Of a stretch of 64,000 nucleotides of DNA, positions 39,121 to 52,300 are shown in pieces. The translations under genes were made by a program, and so were the position numbers. Numbering within the stretch: position 1 is the stretch's first letter; each line of letters opens with the position of its first letter. Source of the DNA: Kryptolebias marmoratus (Eukaryota; Chordata; Actinopteri; Cyprinodontiformes; Rivulidae); contig NC_051439.1 of NCBI RefSeq assembly GCF_001649575.2, positions 18,019,890 to 18,083,889 of the forward strand, in the 5' to 3' direction. Under the pieces are notes generated by a model. It worked only from the letters and a program-made list of their open reading frames with translations. It made no database searches and was not told the origin of the DNA.

Positions 39121-42100
39121 AGGGATCATTTAAATGTTGTTGACCTCCTGAGAGTGAATAGAAGAATATGGATTCATTGGCTGTTTATCCTCCAGTGAGG
39201 CCGGCAAAAAGCCCAACAAATGGATCTTAGCTGCACATAAAGACAGTCACACCAACCTGTTTTAGCACGAATCTCCCAAAATCTGGTAGCTGTTGCAACA
39301 GGGCTGTGTCCTGCACACAACCACACACTTATTATCCAAAGTTGTTTGAAAATTCCCTGCTCTATTAGCAATGTGGGAGCATTTTGTGCACGTAAAAGTT
39401 GCAAAACAGACATAAAATCTTCACCACAATGAGTTATTCCATTCTGTTATTCCCCTTTTCCAGTCCAGACTTTTCTTTAGTTTCCTAATGACATCCCTCT
39501 GAAACATATCTGCATAAATTATTCAGGTTGGCTTTAATGACACACCTCAATCAAAGGCTGATCAGCTTCCTGTAATTTTTATTTTTTTTTGCTTTTGAGC
39601 AAAAGTCCAGTTTATTTGTTTTTAAGCTGAGTTAAAATAACCAGAAGGAATAATGATAAAAAAAACACTGCTCCAAATTTTTAAAATGTTAAAGAAAGAA
39701 TATTAAAACCTTCCTTAATGGTCTCTTTTAGAATAAGAAACACTGGATCAGCCTTTAAGAAAGAAATGAGATTATTTCATGTCTATAATTTTTTGAGCTA
39801 TATTTTTTTCAAAGCAATCAGGATTCATGTAAATAAATCTAAAAACTTCAAAAATGCTTTGTTTTATTTCCCACTGATTTAACTCTTAAATATTTTATAT
39901 TTTAGAATTATATTTAGAGCTTAAATAATACATCATGATGAGAACAAATTAATCTTTAATACTTTTTATAAAATTCTTTCTGAGTACTTCCCAGAAATCT
40001 CCCACATCACAGTTTAGTCAGTGTGGTCAAAGTCTTGTTTTAGTGCCGTCATCCTTTTCTTTAGAACTTCTTTAAACATGTTTTCTTCACCTCATTATGT
40101 TTAGACAAAGGCTAGGAAAAGATGATAAGTTTCTTTTTTAGTCTATGAAAGGGTTATTTTCCAAAGGGGAACCTTTAAAAAAAAAAAGATGTGTGAGAAG
40201 CTATTAATGTCACCCTGCCTTGATTCAAGAGGAACATTCTCCCTTTCTAAGGTGGTTACTGAGCCTAATGCAAATGTTTTAGGGGGTATTGATAATGTAA
40301 GAGATTCCACTTTTATAAAAACCAGTCAAATCAGTTAAAAGAAAAGGTCAGGAGAGCGGCTCACTTTCCTGTGGGGACGAAAAGTGCCTACACATCTGCT
40401 GCTGCTCGACGTGGAACTCTTTTTTTTTAACAGTAAACAAACATATTGTGAACATTTGATTCCTCTTGTCATACATCCACAACTGTCTGCTTTGAGTGAC
40501 AAAAGAAGAGCAGAGTTGAACACACAGCAGTTGAGAAAAAAAGGCTTTTGTGTGAATTTTTCTGATGTGAAATGTAAAAAAATAAATAAATAAATTATGT
40601 TTTCTGTGAAACAGGAAGCAGCATTCTGCAATCTACCACATGGTTCTGCTCGTTCAAGTGGATTACCTGTCCCGAGTTAACAGAACCTTCCAATCAACGC
40701 ATCCGAGTGACTTCTGACAGTAACTTCAGCAGCGTTTAGGTATCAGTTCCTGATACAATGGAAGGAAGTGCGTCACAGGCACGCTGTACCTCGACACAAA
40801 GAGTGGAACGCTGCTCGGGCAGAAAAAACAGCAGAGACAGAGAGAAGGGGAAGTGTTGGCGCATGTGGTGGAAGAAGTGCACAAATAACAGGGTCTGAGA
40901 GAGAAGAAAGACATGGGCGAGTGGTCGGGGGACTTTTGAGCTGGTACTGAACGACCAAAACAACCACCTGCAGCTCCCCGACGGTCCTTCCGTGTTTACT
41001 GAACTGCTTGGTTTTAGTGGAAGAAAACAAATTTCCACCTTTCTAGAAACCGAGGAAGGAAAATGTTGGTTGCCTGACCAAAAAAAAAAAAAAAAAAAGT
41101 CTTATTATGATGTTTTGGTCCTCCTGCTAGTTGTTTTCCTCGTCTCCGGACCCAAAACAGTCAAATCAAATAACATTCTGGAACTGTCTCACACAATGGG
41201 CAAGTTTATCTCCGTCTGTCAACAAGGGAGTCAAAGTAATTTATGAGTATGCTAGTCTGAGCGCAGTGCAGACTGGAATGGCTTTTTGGTTGAGCTGACC
41301 TGCTGTGTCTGAAGCTTTCAGTCGGAAAAAATTTAAAATGTTTGATTTGCTGTTTTTTTTTTTAACCTTGGAACATCTTTCTTTGTGATGCTGTTTTGTT
41401 GTCTGAAAACACTTCCCAGAAATCTCCAGCTGAACACAAACTGTGGGTGGTACAGTGGCCTTGTTTGCTGTGGACTTTCACTCCATGATGACTTACTTTC
41501 ATTGTTTTTGATCTGTTCTGCTAACTTACTGCCCTTTTCTTCCTAAAGCCTGGAAATATATACATATATACATACGTATATATAAACATTTCCTCTGCGT
41601 CTGAACATTTTCCCAAGAAGTGCTACCTGTAAACTGAACTTTACTAATGATGCAGAGCTGCATTGTTTCCTGCTTGTATTTAGGGGAAGATTACTTTTAG
41701 CATTTTCTTAGATAAAATCATATTCATTTGCGTAAACAGAAAGAACTTGTGTTCAAGCCTGAAGCTTATCTTTTCTGCAGAATAATCCACATTGTTTTAG
41801 CTCCGTCTATTTGGGTTTTCCCTGGAAAATCTGTCAAGGAATCGCATGAAAAGATCTGTGTCTTTAATCTGCTTTCAAATGCACCTTTCTGCTCGCTCTG
41901 GGACATAATCATCACATGTGTGCAACCTAAATGAGGAATATGGTTACCTAGAACTGAACTGTAACCATTCTCAACTGGGATTTTATTCTCTTTTGTAATG
42001 CAGATCCAAAAGTCCCGTGGCTTCCATGTTAATCATTTTAAGATTTAGGCCCTCATGAGAAAACAAAACTCTAACGATGAAAAGAAGACATCAAGAATAA

Positions 42101-42199
42101 ACTACTATTCAGACAGGTTTCATGTTGCAGGTGTAGAAATAAAACCTAAAAAGCACGTGAGTTTGCACTTCCAGTCTGTAACTGGGTAATCTCATTTAG

Positions 42200-42520
42200 G
42201 TGTCTGTTCAGTAAGCATCTCCTGAACCACGGGATGGATTTTATTAAAAACTCCTGGAAAGTAATCACTGAATGAGCATCTACAAATAATTAACTTTAGG
42301 AATCAACCCATTTCAAGATGGCCAACACAGCAAAATTAGCAAACATTGCTATAACATAGTCATTTGTACAGATATTGAGCTACAATTTGATGTGGTAGTA
42401 GCAGAGAGTCATCCTCAACACACACCTTGAGTGCGAACAGACACAAGATCCTGGTTGAATACTTTGGCATGCAGGGCAGAAAGCAAGACGTGTTTCTTTA
42501 AGAAAAGTTACTATTTATTT
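42200..42520 (+). repeat. Unclassified dispersed repeat, copy 2
   Basis: Collinear with 4105-4455. Shared blocks include AATTAACTTTAGGAATCAAC (variant in copy 1), TACAGATATTGAGCTA, GTCATCCTCAACACA and CTTTGGCATGCA. Same orientation as copy 1, and diverged. Confidence 0.65.
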
Positions 42521-43150
42521 GTTATAGGAAACACTCATTAGACTAAACTTCTTTTTAAGAAAAAAAGCTTTACCTAAAGGTTTATTATAATTTTATGCTC
42601 ATCTTGTTGCAGAGTTATAGCTCCCAAAAGAAGAGATTGAAAAATCAGTGCAGAAACTAGAAAATGTTAAATCAATCCATTTGAAATAACATACAGCAGA
42701 TTATACTGTACATCTTTGAAAATATGGAATTAAAACACTGAACTTTACGATTGTACTCCATTACTGCTCAGATTAGGCATTAAAGACTGTTCACATAAGA
42801 TGGTGAAACAACATGTTCTCTACAACAACTTGCTACAAATCTGCTTTTCTGCCTTAACTTTGTGATACATGTTATCTTTTCTGCAAAAGACACAAAGAGT
42901 AACAGAAACCTTCCACTTTCATTCCATGGGAATGAAAAAAAAAACAGGGTCTCCAGAAAGCTTTGTCTGGCAGAAAAATAAAAAAATGGGATGAAGCTGA
43001 GCTGAAGCTGTCACATCACCATGACTGAATCAGAAGAATATACAGTGAGCTTTAACATCTCCTTAATGAGACAGTTTCAGGTGAAACTCGTTGATTGAAC
43101 AGAAATGTGTAGGAAGGTGGTAGTTGATCTTCTTCCTGGGGTCCTTTCTC

Positions 43151-43180
43151 TCCTCCTCTTCCTCCTCCTCCTCCTCCTCC
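43151..43180. repeat. (CCT)n-type trinucleotide repeat
   Basis: TCCTCCTCTTCC followed by a run of perfect CTC/CCT triplets. Confidence 0.9.
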
Positions 43181-43857
43181 GGTGTGTCCATTCCTTCCAG
43201 CTCGATGGAGGCTTAATGTGAGTGTTGAAAAGTGGAAAATTTAATTAGGCTGCCAAAGGGGGTTTGTGTCACTCGGCACAAGCTTCCTCCTTCCTCCACC
43301 CCCCCCCTCGTTCTCGACCACCATCACCACTCCCCCAGTCCCCCTCCGCCCCCTCACACCCTTTGCTCTTCTCCATTTGCTGCAACAACCTTCTTGTTTG
43401 CACTTCTTTTTGTACTTCCAGCCGCTCCTTCGGGACATGACCCACCAGGCCAAAGAGGCAGATGGAGGTCAACAGTTTAGTGGTGAACAGAGCTCGTGAA
43501 GTGGGTGTGAACTGATGTGTGGATACACTGAAGCAGAGTGGCTGCTGCAGGAGGGCCGGCGTGCTGAATGCCATTTAGATCTCACTGCTTCTCGTGACAT
43601 AATTACTGCCACGCCGCTACAACTTCATGCTTTGATTCAGATTCTTGCTCATATCTGGGCTTGAAGTTTTATTTTTTATTTTTCTGACAACGTTGAACCT
43701 TTACATGAAACTGAGCAGACATGACAATGTTGTTTACAACATGTTGCTGCATGACAACCACAAAATGAAGTGTGGTTTTGTAGCTGTTGTTGGCTGAATG
43801 GTTGTGTGTTCTGAGTTACTGATTATTAAAAAAAACAAAACAAACAACAACAACAAA

Positions 43858-44380
43858 TATTAGCTCAATATCTGTAAAACTGACTCAATTCGGGCCTTAT
43901 TTAAACTGACAAAACTAAAGCTGGATGGCTGATGACACATTTGGATTCAAGTTGATCTTTAAAGTTATATCGGCTGATCAGATTTTCACAGCTAAATGAT
44001 TTATAACCAGGCTGGAAGCTACAGACATCAAAACTGAGGTGACTGACAGCGTATGATGAAACCTGTTGTGACTGACACCTCAGCACTGACGTATTTTAAG
44101 ACCGATCTCAAATCTGTTTGATAGTGCTGCATCCACATGCATAGGCTTCAGCTGTAAAAGCATAATCATCTTCAGTATGTTTACTATGAAACACTCACAA
44201 ATTTATAAGAAAACAAAACAAATGTTTGTAGAACCACAGTGTTATCATTTGCATGATCTTCACAGATCATATCTAAAACATTTTTCACTGTTCAGACTGA
44301 AAATTTAAATGGTTCCTGATGGCTAAAAAAACAACCGCACCAAATGTGAGCTCAATATCTGTAAAAGTGACAACAGATAT
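43858..44380 (-). repeat. Two short inverted fragments of the same dispersed repeat
   Basis: AGCTCAATATCTGTAAAA occurs near 43863 and 44351, the reverse complement of a block in copies 1 and 2. Similarity beyond these blocks is weak, so borders are uncertain. Confidence 0.35.
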
Positions 44381-45174
44381 GGTTAATTTGAAAAAAGTCC
44401 AGCAGCTCAGGCAGAAAAAGGACTAAACGTTTTATGGCTGAGAGTCTAAGGAGTGATACTCTGCTCAAAAGACATTTTCTCTTCAAGTCGGAAAATCACA
44501 ATACAAGCTGTACTCCACATGACAAGTTTAAAGTGCACTATAAAGTATAGAGCAAAGGTCCTGAATTATCCCTCTTTTCTTTAGATTTCGCTTCCAGAGA
44601 GCCAGACTTTCTCCGAACATTTTAAAGTGGTCTTGATCAATTGTTCCTCTGGCTTTCTGAAGTCTTACAGATAAGGACAGGAAAATGGTCAGGTACTGAA
44701 TTTAAAATAGGGGGTGGGAAGTCCATCTCACCCCCACCCAAAATTGAAAATTTTTCTAAAAATCTGAAGAACCTTTTAAAAATCTTAGGAGAGTTTGGCT
44801 CCATGAATGCGAAATCTAAATCAAAATCAAAAAGATTACATTTTCAGCAGCTTTACAAGATGAAATATTTAGTAAAAACTAATTTTCAAAGTCACAAATC
44901 ACCACTTAGTATCAGATTTAAAAAAGAACCATTACATTAGTTTCACTAATGTTATGTCTTCCATGAATATAGTCACCGACGTTTGGCCAAAAAAAACAAC
45001 AAAAAAAGGTGGTTTTGTTGGAATTGTTTGTTATTTTTACCAATCTTGGTCTCAGACTTCTTTGTAAATTTGGTACCCAATGACTCTGAATTTTAGCAAA
45101 ACTTGCAGAAAAGCATGTGATGTTTGTTCACCCCAAGGAGATGAACAATCAGATTTCCAAGAATTCAGAGATGC

Positions 45175-45177
<3 letters not shown>

Positions 45178-45216
<39 letters not shown>

Positions 45217-45218
45217 GT
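45178..45218. repeat. (TA)n microsatellite
   Basis: Alternating T and A with one GT interruption near the 3' end. Confidence 0.93.
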
Positions 45219-48200
45219 AAAGTTTATTAAAGTTTTAAGAAAAATGCTTTTACAAAAGTCCAATTTGTTCAGTTGTATTACTTAGGATGTTTATAAGATG
45301 GACAGAAACAAAATATTAACATGCTGACAAAACTGATGCGCTTCATCAAGTGGCTGCATCACATCCTGTCAGGCTCAAAGGAAAAAAACTTTCTCTCAAC
45401 TCGTCAGGAAACATCCTCATCCCTCCTGCACTCCTCCAACTTATAGATATTTATTTTTCGAATGAGGGGGAGGCAAAGGGAAGCGGGAGTCTTGTCACAT
45501 TACATGTACCTGTCTGTGCGCGTCTTCACTTGCAGCTGTCATCCCACCTGACAGGTCTATCAGTGTCCACGGCTGATGGGAACGCGTCCCTCAGCCTGAC
45601 AGGCTGAACCGACAGCGCCGCAATCCAGACTGACAGCTCCTCAGGTAGCTGGGGGAGGACGAAGGGGCGGAAACAAGGGGGGAGAACGCAGGGGAAAGGC
45701 CGCAGAGCAATAGGAGTAAATTTGAGTGAGTAAACACCTTGAACTAATCCAAGCTGCATGACTGATCTTAATGCTAATTTCACAAAATCATCTGATAATG
45801 AAGCAATTCTGAGATCGTGCTTTGCGAACGAGAGCCAAACCTTTCCGGTGAAAACTCCATTATAGCTCCGAATCTGCAGAGAAAACACGGTGTGCCAGTT
45901 TCAGTATTTTTAAGCAAATTAAATCTCATCTTCTATGACAATCATGCATGTTGAAGCAAAGCCAAGCAGCTTTCTTAAGGAGCACCAGGAGCTGCTTTCC
46001 AGAAAAAAAAAAAAAAACACCTGCGGGATGTGCTTTAGTTAAGGTTTAAATCAAGTTTCAACGATTGCACCCAGAGGGGGAAATAAGGAGGACCCCTCCC
46101 CACTTTCACACACACACACAGAAAATAAATAAATAAATAAATCTCTCTTTATCTTGTCAAAAGCCATCGAAAACCAGCTCATCCAGAACACCCTGAACAC
46201 GAGACAAAAACGGGAAAACCTACAAGCTCCTGGGCGAAAACTCATCTGATCAGCTTAGCTACGCTCTCCTGGCTCCTCGTGTACGACGAGTAATTAGCAA
46301 TTAACAATCAGGGTTTAACTAGATCCAGTTATTATCTGAAGGTTTGGGTGGGGAGGGCTCTGCCTCTTTGACATGGGACTGAAACATCCACGAAAGTGAG
46401 AGACCTGAGTAGCACTTCTCTCATTTCCACAACATCATCTATTTTTTTCCTTTTTGAATTCCCAGATCAAACAGGCTGTAACAAAAGACCCCAAATCCCC
46501 CCTTCGCTCCCCTCCTCCTGCTCTCTTTCCAAAATTAGTTAAGCCTTTCAGCTCCATCATCCTCAACATGGCTCGCATCAACAACCCTACGCTGCATCGC
46601 TGGAAATCCATCCCTCCCCTCCTGAAGACGAGGAGGAAGGGGTAAAAACAGACAACTCTCCACATGTCACTCTGAATTTGGAAAGTACCCCACAGTGGCT
46701 CTTTTCTGGGTGAACATGTTAAATCAAAAGGCTGCAGTGAAAATAAATAAAAGGATTCAGGAGAGGTTGACAGATTGGACATTTCGGACGCAGTGACAGG
46801 AGAGGAAACATAAACAAACTCCAATAAAGGCGCCTGCCCGGCTTCACCGCTTGCTGACATATTCAGGCCTATTGGATGCTCGTCGTTTCCCTCTGATTAC
46901 CTCATCCTTGCAACTGTTTGTCATCTCAACAAGGATGATTCAGGATTTTCAATCACTCTCACAGTCACACACTTCCCCTCCTTTTCGGTTAGGTTCACTC
47001 CCTTTCCCTGGAACTTTGTCCGCCTCCGACATGCTTTTCTGCTCCTCAAAAGTTTCCGGTGACTTCTGACGAACTTTTCTGATGAAGTGTGAAGCCAAAC
47101 GAAGGCTTGTTTGCCCGGGATGGTGCTTGTTGCTTGGCTTTAAGTGATCCTGTTTCACACACTTGTCATTTCTCCAGGCTGGCAGGTCCTTAGTGCCTCC
47201 AAGCTACATGCTAATAGGGTTGTCACCAGAGCAGTTAACGTTAATCTAATGCTCCTTCAAGTTGACGGCACCTACTTCTGAACAGATTCGCCACCGGGAA
47301 GGGTTCAATCGTCTAACCCCAAGCCAAGAAAATGGTTAAAAGCAGAAACACCACTTGACTGCCCACTGAACCTCTGAGGGCAAAATAACCATCACATTTT
47401 CATTTGTCGCTTGAATCGGTTCAGCCAGGCTACAAAAAAAAAGCCTCATCAATTTAATCATTTCATGTCCGAAGATTCCAAACTAATTTTTCCAGCCTGT
47501 AATTATTCCATCCGACTGCTGTTGAGATCTCTCAAAGACGTGTGGATTAGTGGATTTGAAGTATTAGCTGGGAGGGTTGGCAGACCTCTGCACTGTGATT
47601 CAGGGAGCTGAGAAATACATCTTCAAAAGGTACCTTCACAGGATCATTAACACCGGATAAATCCATGCTAAGTTGCTTAAAATCGTGTAAAGGTGAGCTC
47701 TGTTTAGGTTCAGACACATTAAAAAAATAAAAAAAACAGATGTGACTTTGTGACACGGTTTAAGCCACTTTGGGGAGAATTGTTTACAAGTTTCTTAAAG
47801 GGCTTATGTCAGCTCGGGTTAACTTCAGCGAAACTTCAGGAGTGAACGTCTGCTCTAATTGACATTCCACGTTAGTGAACTTTACCTTTTGCAACGCATT
47901 CAAGGGAATGATTTAGGACACAAGCTGATGATTCAGTCACTCTCTGTGTTTTAACTGATGTTAAGCAACAGATTTTACACGTTCGGCTCCACACACTTGA
48001 ACGAACACGTCCATAGGAAATCAATTGGTACCTTTTGAGCTCAGAGTTGTGACGCCCGGAGCCTACTGTCAGCTTCAACTTTTCTTTTCTTGAGCTTGTT
48101 AAAGATGCTGCTACCCCTCCACTGAACTTGCCCCATCACAACCCACCCCCCCCATAAAACAAAGAGCAGCTTGTCCTGCGGCTGACAGCCGAGATGCTCT

Positions 48201-49351
48201 CAAAGCAGGTCGGGAAAGGTTAGAGCGACAAACTAGAAGCGGGGCAGTGAAAAAGACAAAAAGAATCTTGCATTTTAATTATTTTATTAAGAGCCTTGAT
48301 GCTATTAAATGCCCCAGAAACATTCACCCTATAGTTCTCAATTAGACTTGACAGTTGCTGCTTTACCGACAATAAATATAGCAGAGGGCTGCGCCTTAGG
48401 CCAGGAAGGACCCCGAACTATGAGCTTCATATTTAATGATGAAAACAAGAGAGCACACACACATGTAAGCACACACACGTTTTTCTCCCCCCCCCCCTCC
48501 ATATTACACAGTCACACTGATGTCCTGTTGGAGCAAATGGCTTCACTAAGCTTTGAAACACACCAGACCTAAAAGTGTTTGCATAAAAAGTAGACTTTTA
48601 CAGTTTTGGAGAGTACCAATTTAAAATATATGAACAATATTCAAGTAAAAATTATTTAAATAAAATCTTTTTTTTTAATTTTTTTTTTACAAAGTGTGTT
48701 CTTTTTTTCACAGTTCAATTTACGCTCAGAGTTAAAGAAATTTGGCTTCTGGCTGGTGCAAACTAAAGGATGCCCTAAAAAATGGATCCAGTTAAGATAT
48801 TTCTGTGAGACAGACTTAGGAAAAAACAGGTTTTACTGTAAAGAAATTTTAAACAAACATATTTGTCAGTAACTTACAGTACCATCAACGTGTCAGTTAA
48901 AGACGTCACCGAACATTAAAGAATGGAAATAGCATCTTAACAGCTAAAAAGTCAAGTTATAGATGGCTTTAACATACGGAGTGGAGCAAAGCTTGAAAAT
49001 CACTAGTGACAAAAACAAAAAAAATGCAACAAACAAAAAAACAGTAAACAAAATAGTTTCCTTTAGCTCTTTTTGATGCCAATAATGTATGAATCTTTGT
49101 GAGTTTCCAGAAGGCATCCATACAACAAAACAAAACATTTTTACTTTAAGAATAAACTAAGATGTTGTGCAGTACAGGCTGTCACATTGAGTTCCTCTCA
49201 GAGTTTTCAAAATAAAAGCTTTTGCAGCACTTGCAACAAGAAAGTTCAAAGGAAAAGTGGCTTCTCTCTCCCACTGTGTGCATCCTTGAGTCACACAAGG
49301 CCACGCACAAACACTCCCACATTTACATCCATGATGAAGCAAGGAGGAATA

Positions 49352-52300
49352 TTAAAGTTTTCCATTGGTGAAGGCTCCCTCCTGAAACTGAGGGATGAAG
49401 CTCTTGAAGTATGCCCTGAATGAAAAACACACACCGTTATTAATAAAATGTGATAATTGTGTTTCAAACACTTGACAAAATAATTTGCAGCAGCCTGTCA
49501 AGCGTTTACGAAAGGTGCATGTTTAGTTCCACACAATTAGTTTTTCTGAGAGACAAATTCGACATACTTTGCTCTTTTGGCCATCTCGTTGCCGTCCCAG
49601 CGGGGGCTGTAAGGGTACGATGTCTGCACTTGAGAATAAAGTTGGCCGCTGTTGGTGAAGTGGTACACAGACTGGAAGGTGAGAGTTGGCTGATCCCTGG
49701 GAAAGTACAGTGGAAGATCCACTGCAAGACGCATAACAACAGGAAGACAAATGTAGAAAAACAAGTAAGTCAAAAGTGACCTGAGCAACTGTGGTACTTC
49801 TCTGCCTCTCCTACCATGAACCAGGAAGCAAAAATCTTTCCACACGAGTAAAAGGGTGAGTTTGGTAAATCCTTCTGCATCATACTCCACCACCCCCCTG
49901 CAAAACACAAACACTGAGCATCGCTGTGTCTCCGTTTTATTAACGGGCGCTGATATGAACCATGATAGCTGACTCACGTTCCAAAGTGGCTGAGAAAAGC
50001 AGCGATGTATTCCCTCCGCTTGTGATAACCTTGGATGACATACTGCACCTAGACAGAACAAAGTGAAAGCGAGAGCGCAGGTGAATAATTCTAATTGGAT
50101 TCACTTCCTGTGGAAGAGGCTTGCTGTTAAAGATTTTACTACGGAGGTTTTGACCGAAGCTGAACTTCGAGTGAGTCACCAGCCTCTGATCCATCTGGAT
50201 CCACGTGTTTTTCTAGCTTTCTTTAGAGCTGTGCTCACTCTTGCAGCCCTGACTGTAAAACACACATTTCCTGCCAGGTGTCATGCTAACAGCACTTCTC
50301 ATTTGAGTAGGAGTGAAAAAAGAAAAGGTCAAATTATTACATTTCCTTTTTTTGTACGGTACAATAAACACTGCACAAACATTGATATTTTAAAATAAGG
50401 TACTTCAGCCTTAGATGGTTGTGCTAATAAAGTTACAACTTAAGGATTTTCAGACACCTCAACAGATTCATTTTCCCCTGATATCTTATATTCATAGACT
50501 GAAACTGGAGTTGCTTTAGTGGATACTTTTTATTTTTTTGGTTTTCACAGTGAATTGAGTAGAAATCTTTACAAGGAAAATAGCTAAATGTTGATATTAA
50601 ACTTGGAAATGATCCCTAGAGAGAGTGTTTTTTAGTGAATAAACCTCTAGGCCTTTTTAATAGTTTTGCACAGCAAACTGTGGTCAATCTAAAAAAAGGT
50701 TTGTGCTTCTAATCCCACGATATATTGACAGTTCAAACAACAACAAATCAAATGGTAGCTGGAAATTTTTTTAGCTTTTAAGTTTTTAAACTATAAAATA
50801 TCAGTAGATAGGAGCGTTTAAGAAACATCAGTTCACTTTGAAGCTGATCTTTTCATATCATGTGGCAGACCTGTATGGAATCTGTGTGTATATTATATAT
50901 ATATCTCATTATGAAGGATGTATTCGGTATCTGGTTCATCCTGGGCCAGCATTTATCATCACCGAGCTGGAATTGGTTTTGCCACTCCAAACTGCACATT
51001 TTTGATTACATATCAACCTTGTGTGAATGACTGTGTTTTGTTAAAAAGGAACGTAGTAATCTCTGACACAATTGGCCGTTTGATGGGTCTCATTTCTACA
51101 AGAACTCTCAAACACAGACAGCCATTGTGACTCAGGCTTCTGTTCTTTTTTGTTCACACGAAACAGCGGAGGCGGCAATGCTGCTTTTTGAAAAGCTGCA
51201 AGGCCACATACTCTACGAGCTGTTTATTTAATTACACTCTGTATATGTATGTGTGTGTGTGTGTGTGTGTGTTAAAGGAACTAAGGATCACTGAACTTAC
51301 ACACCCATACCAAGAATGGACTTCCTGCTTCTGCTATCAATGCGCCCAGTCCTCCTATTGGCTGCCTGGAGCTTTTAATGATGCAAGACAGGTGATCTTG
51401 CTCTGCAGGTATTCAAACCTGCCCGCACCCATGACTCTTCGCCTGCATATCCAGTTTGTGTGTTTGTACATGTGTGTGTGTATGTGTGTGTGTGTGTGAA
51501 GGGGGGAAGCAACAACGCCAGTAGTGCTGACTGCTGTGTGATTAAAGATCTCTGTCATATTCACACCACCCCCGGCCCTCAAATCATAAAGTGTGACTGA
51601 TCTCATATCTGATTTTATATAAATGGATGGTGTTTGGTTGTCTGAGCACATCTATATACAGAGTGCAGCAAAATTAGTCAATAAAATGAAACATTATATG
51701 TATTTTTCCTGTTTCAGAACATATATTTGTCTTAACTGTGTCATCTAAAAAAAAACAAAACAAAAAAAAAAAATATATATATATATATATAAAACTAATT
51801 TTCATAGGTCCTCTGGGTTTGAAAATGTCATTTTTCCAGATTGGAGCAGAAGAAATCAACTCTTCTTATTGTTGCCTTGTCCCAAACTGAACTTCAAACT
51901 ATGCTGCATTCACTGTACCTCAGAAAGAAAAGATCAAAACATTTTGTCCAAACATGAAACTTGTTTGTGTAAGTTTGTGTAATCAGTTTTTGCTAGAGGT
52001 GTGAGCGTGATTGGTATTAACCTGTCAGCTGTCTGTTTTGTTCATTAGAGTTTGCATTTCAAGTTTAATAATAACTCAGATTACTTCAACATATGAGTCA
52101 AGCTAAGATTGTGCCTTAATTGTTTTCATAACCTTACGAGGAGGTTGCATGCTTTAAGGCTAAAGGACACAGCTAACACTAAAACTCAAGTCCTGTAAAA
52201 AACAAACAAACAAAACAAACAAACATAAAGGAGGTGTCTCACTATGCTCCCCAGCATCAGCTTCAATCCTCTAGAAACAGGATGCTTAAATGTCTTCATG

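Larger units (their letters stand above)
34961..49351. other. fosl2-babam2 intergenic region, about 14 kb, no supported gene
   Basis: Scattered ORFs are short and match no family I know. It holds simple repeats (poly-T at 35151, CAG at 39085, CCT at 43151, TA at 45178), copies of the repeat seen at 4105, further TGACTCA words at 38302 and 38414, and otherwise unremarkable DNA. It could contain fosl2 enhancers, but sequence alone does not show this. Confidence 0.55.

Noticed and set aside
45526..46860. Several 100-140 codon ORFs between fosl2 and babam2
   Set aside because: No recognisable domain, splice pattern or similarity; such lengths occur by chance in 14 kb.
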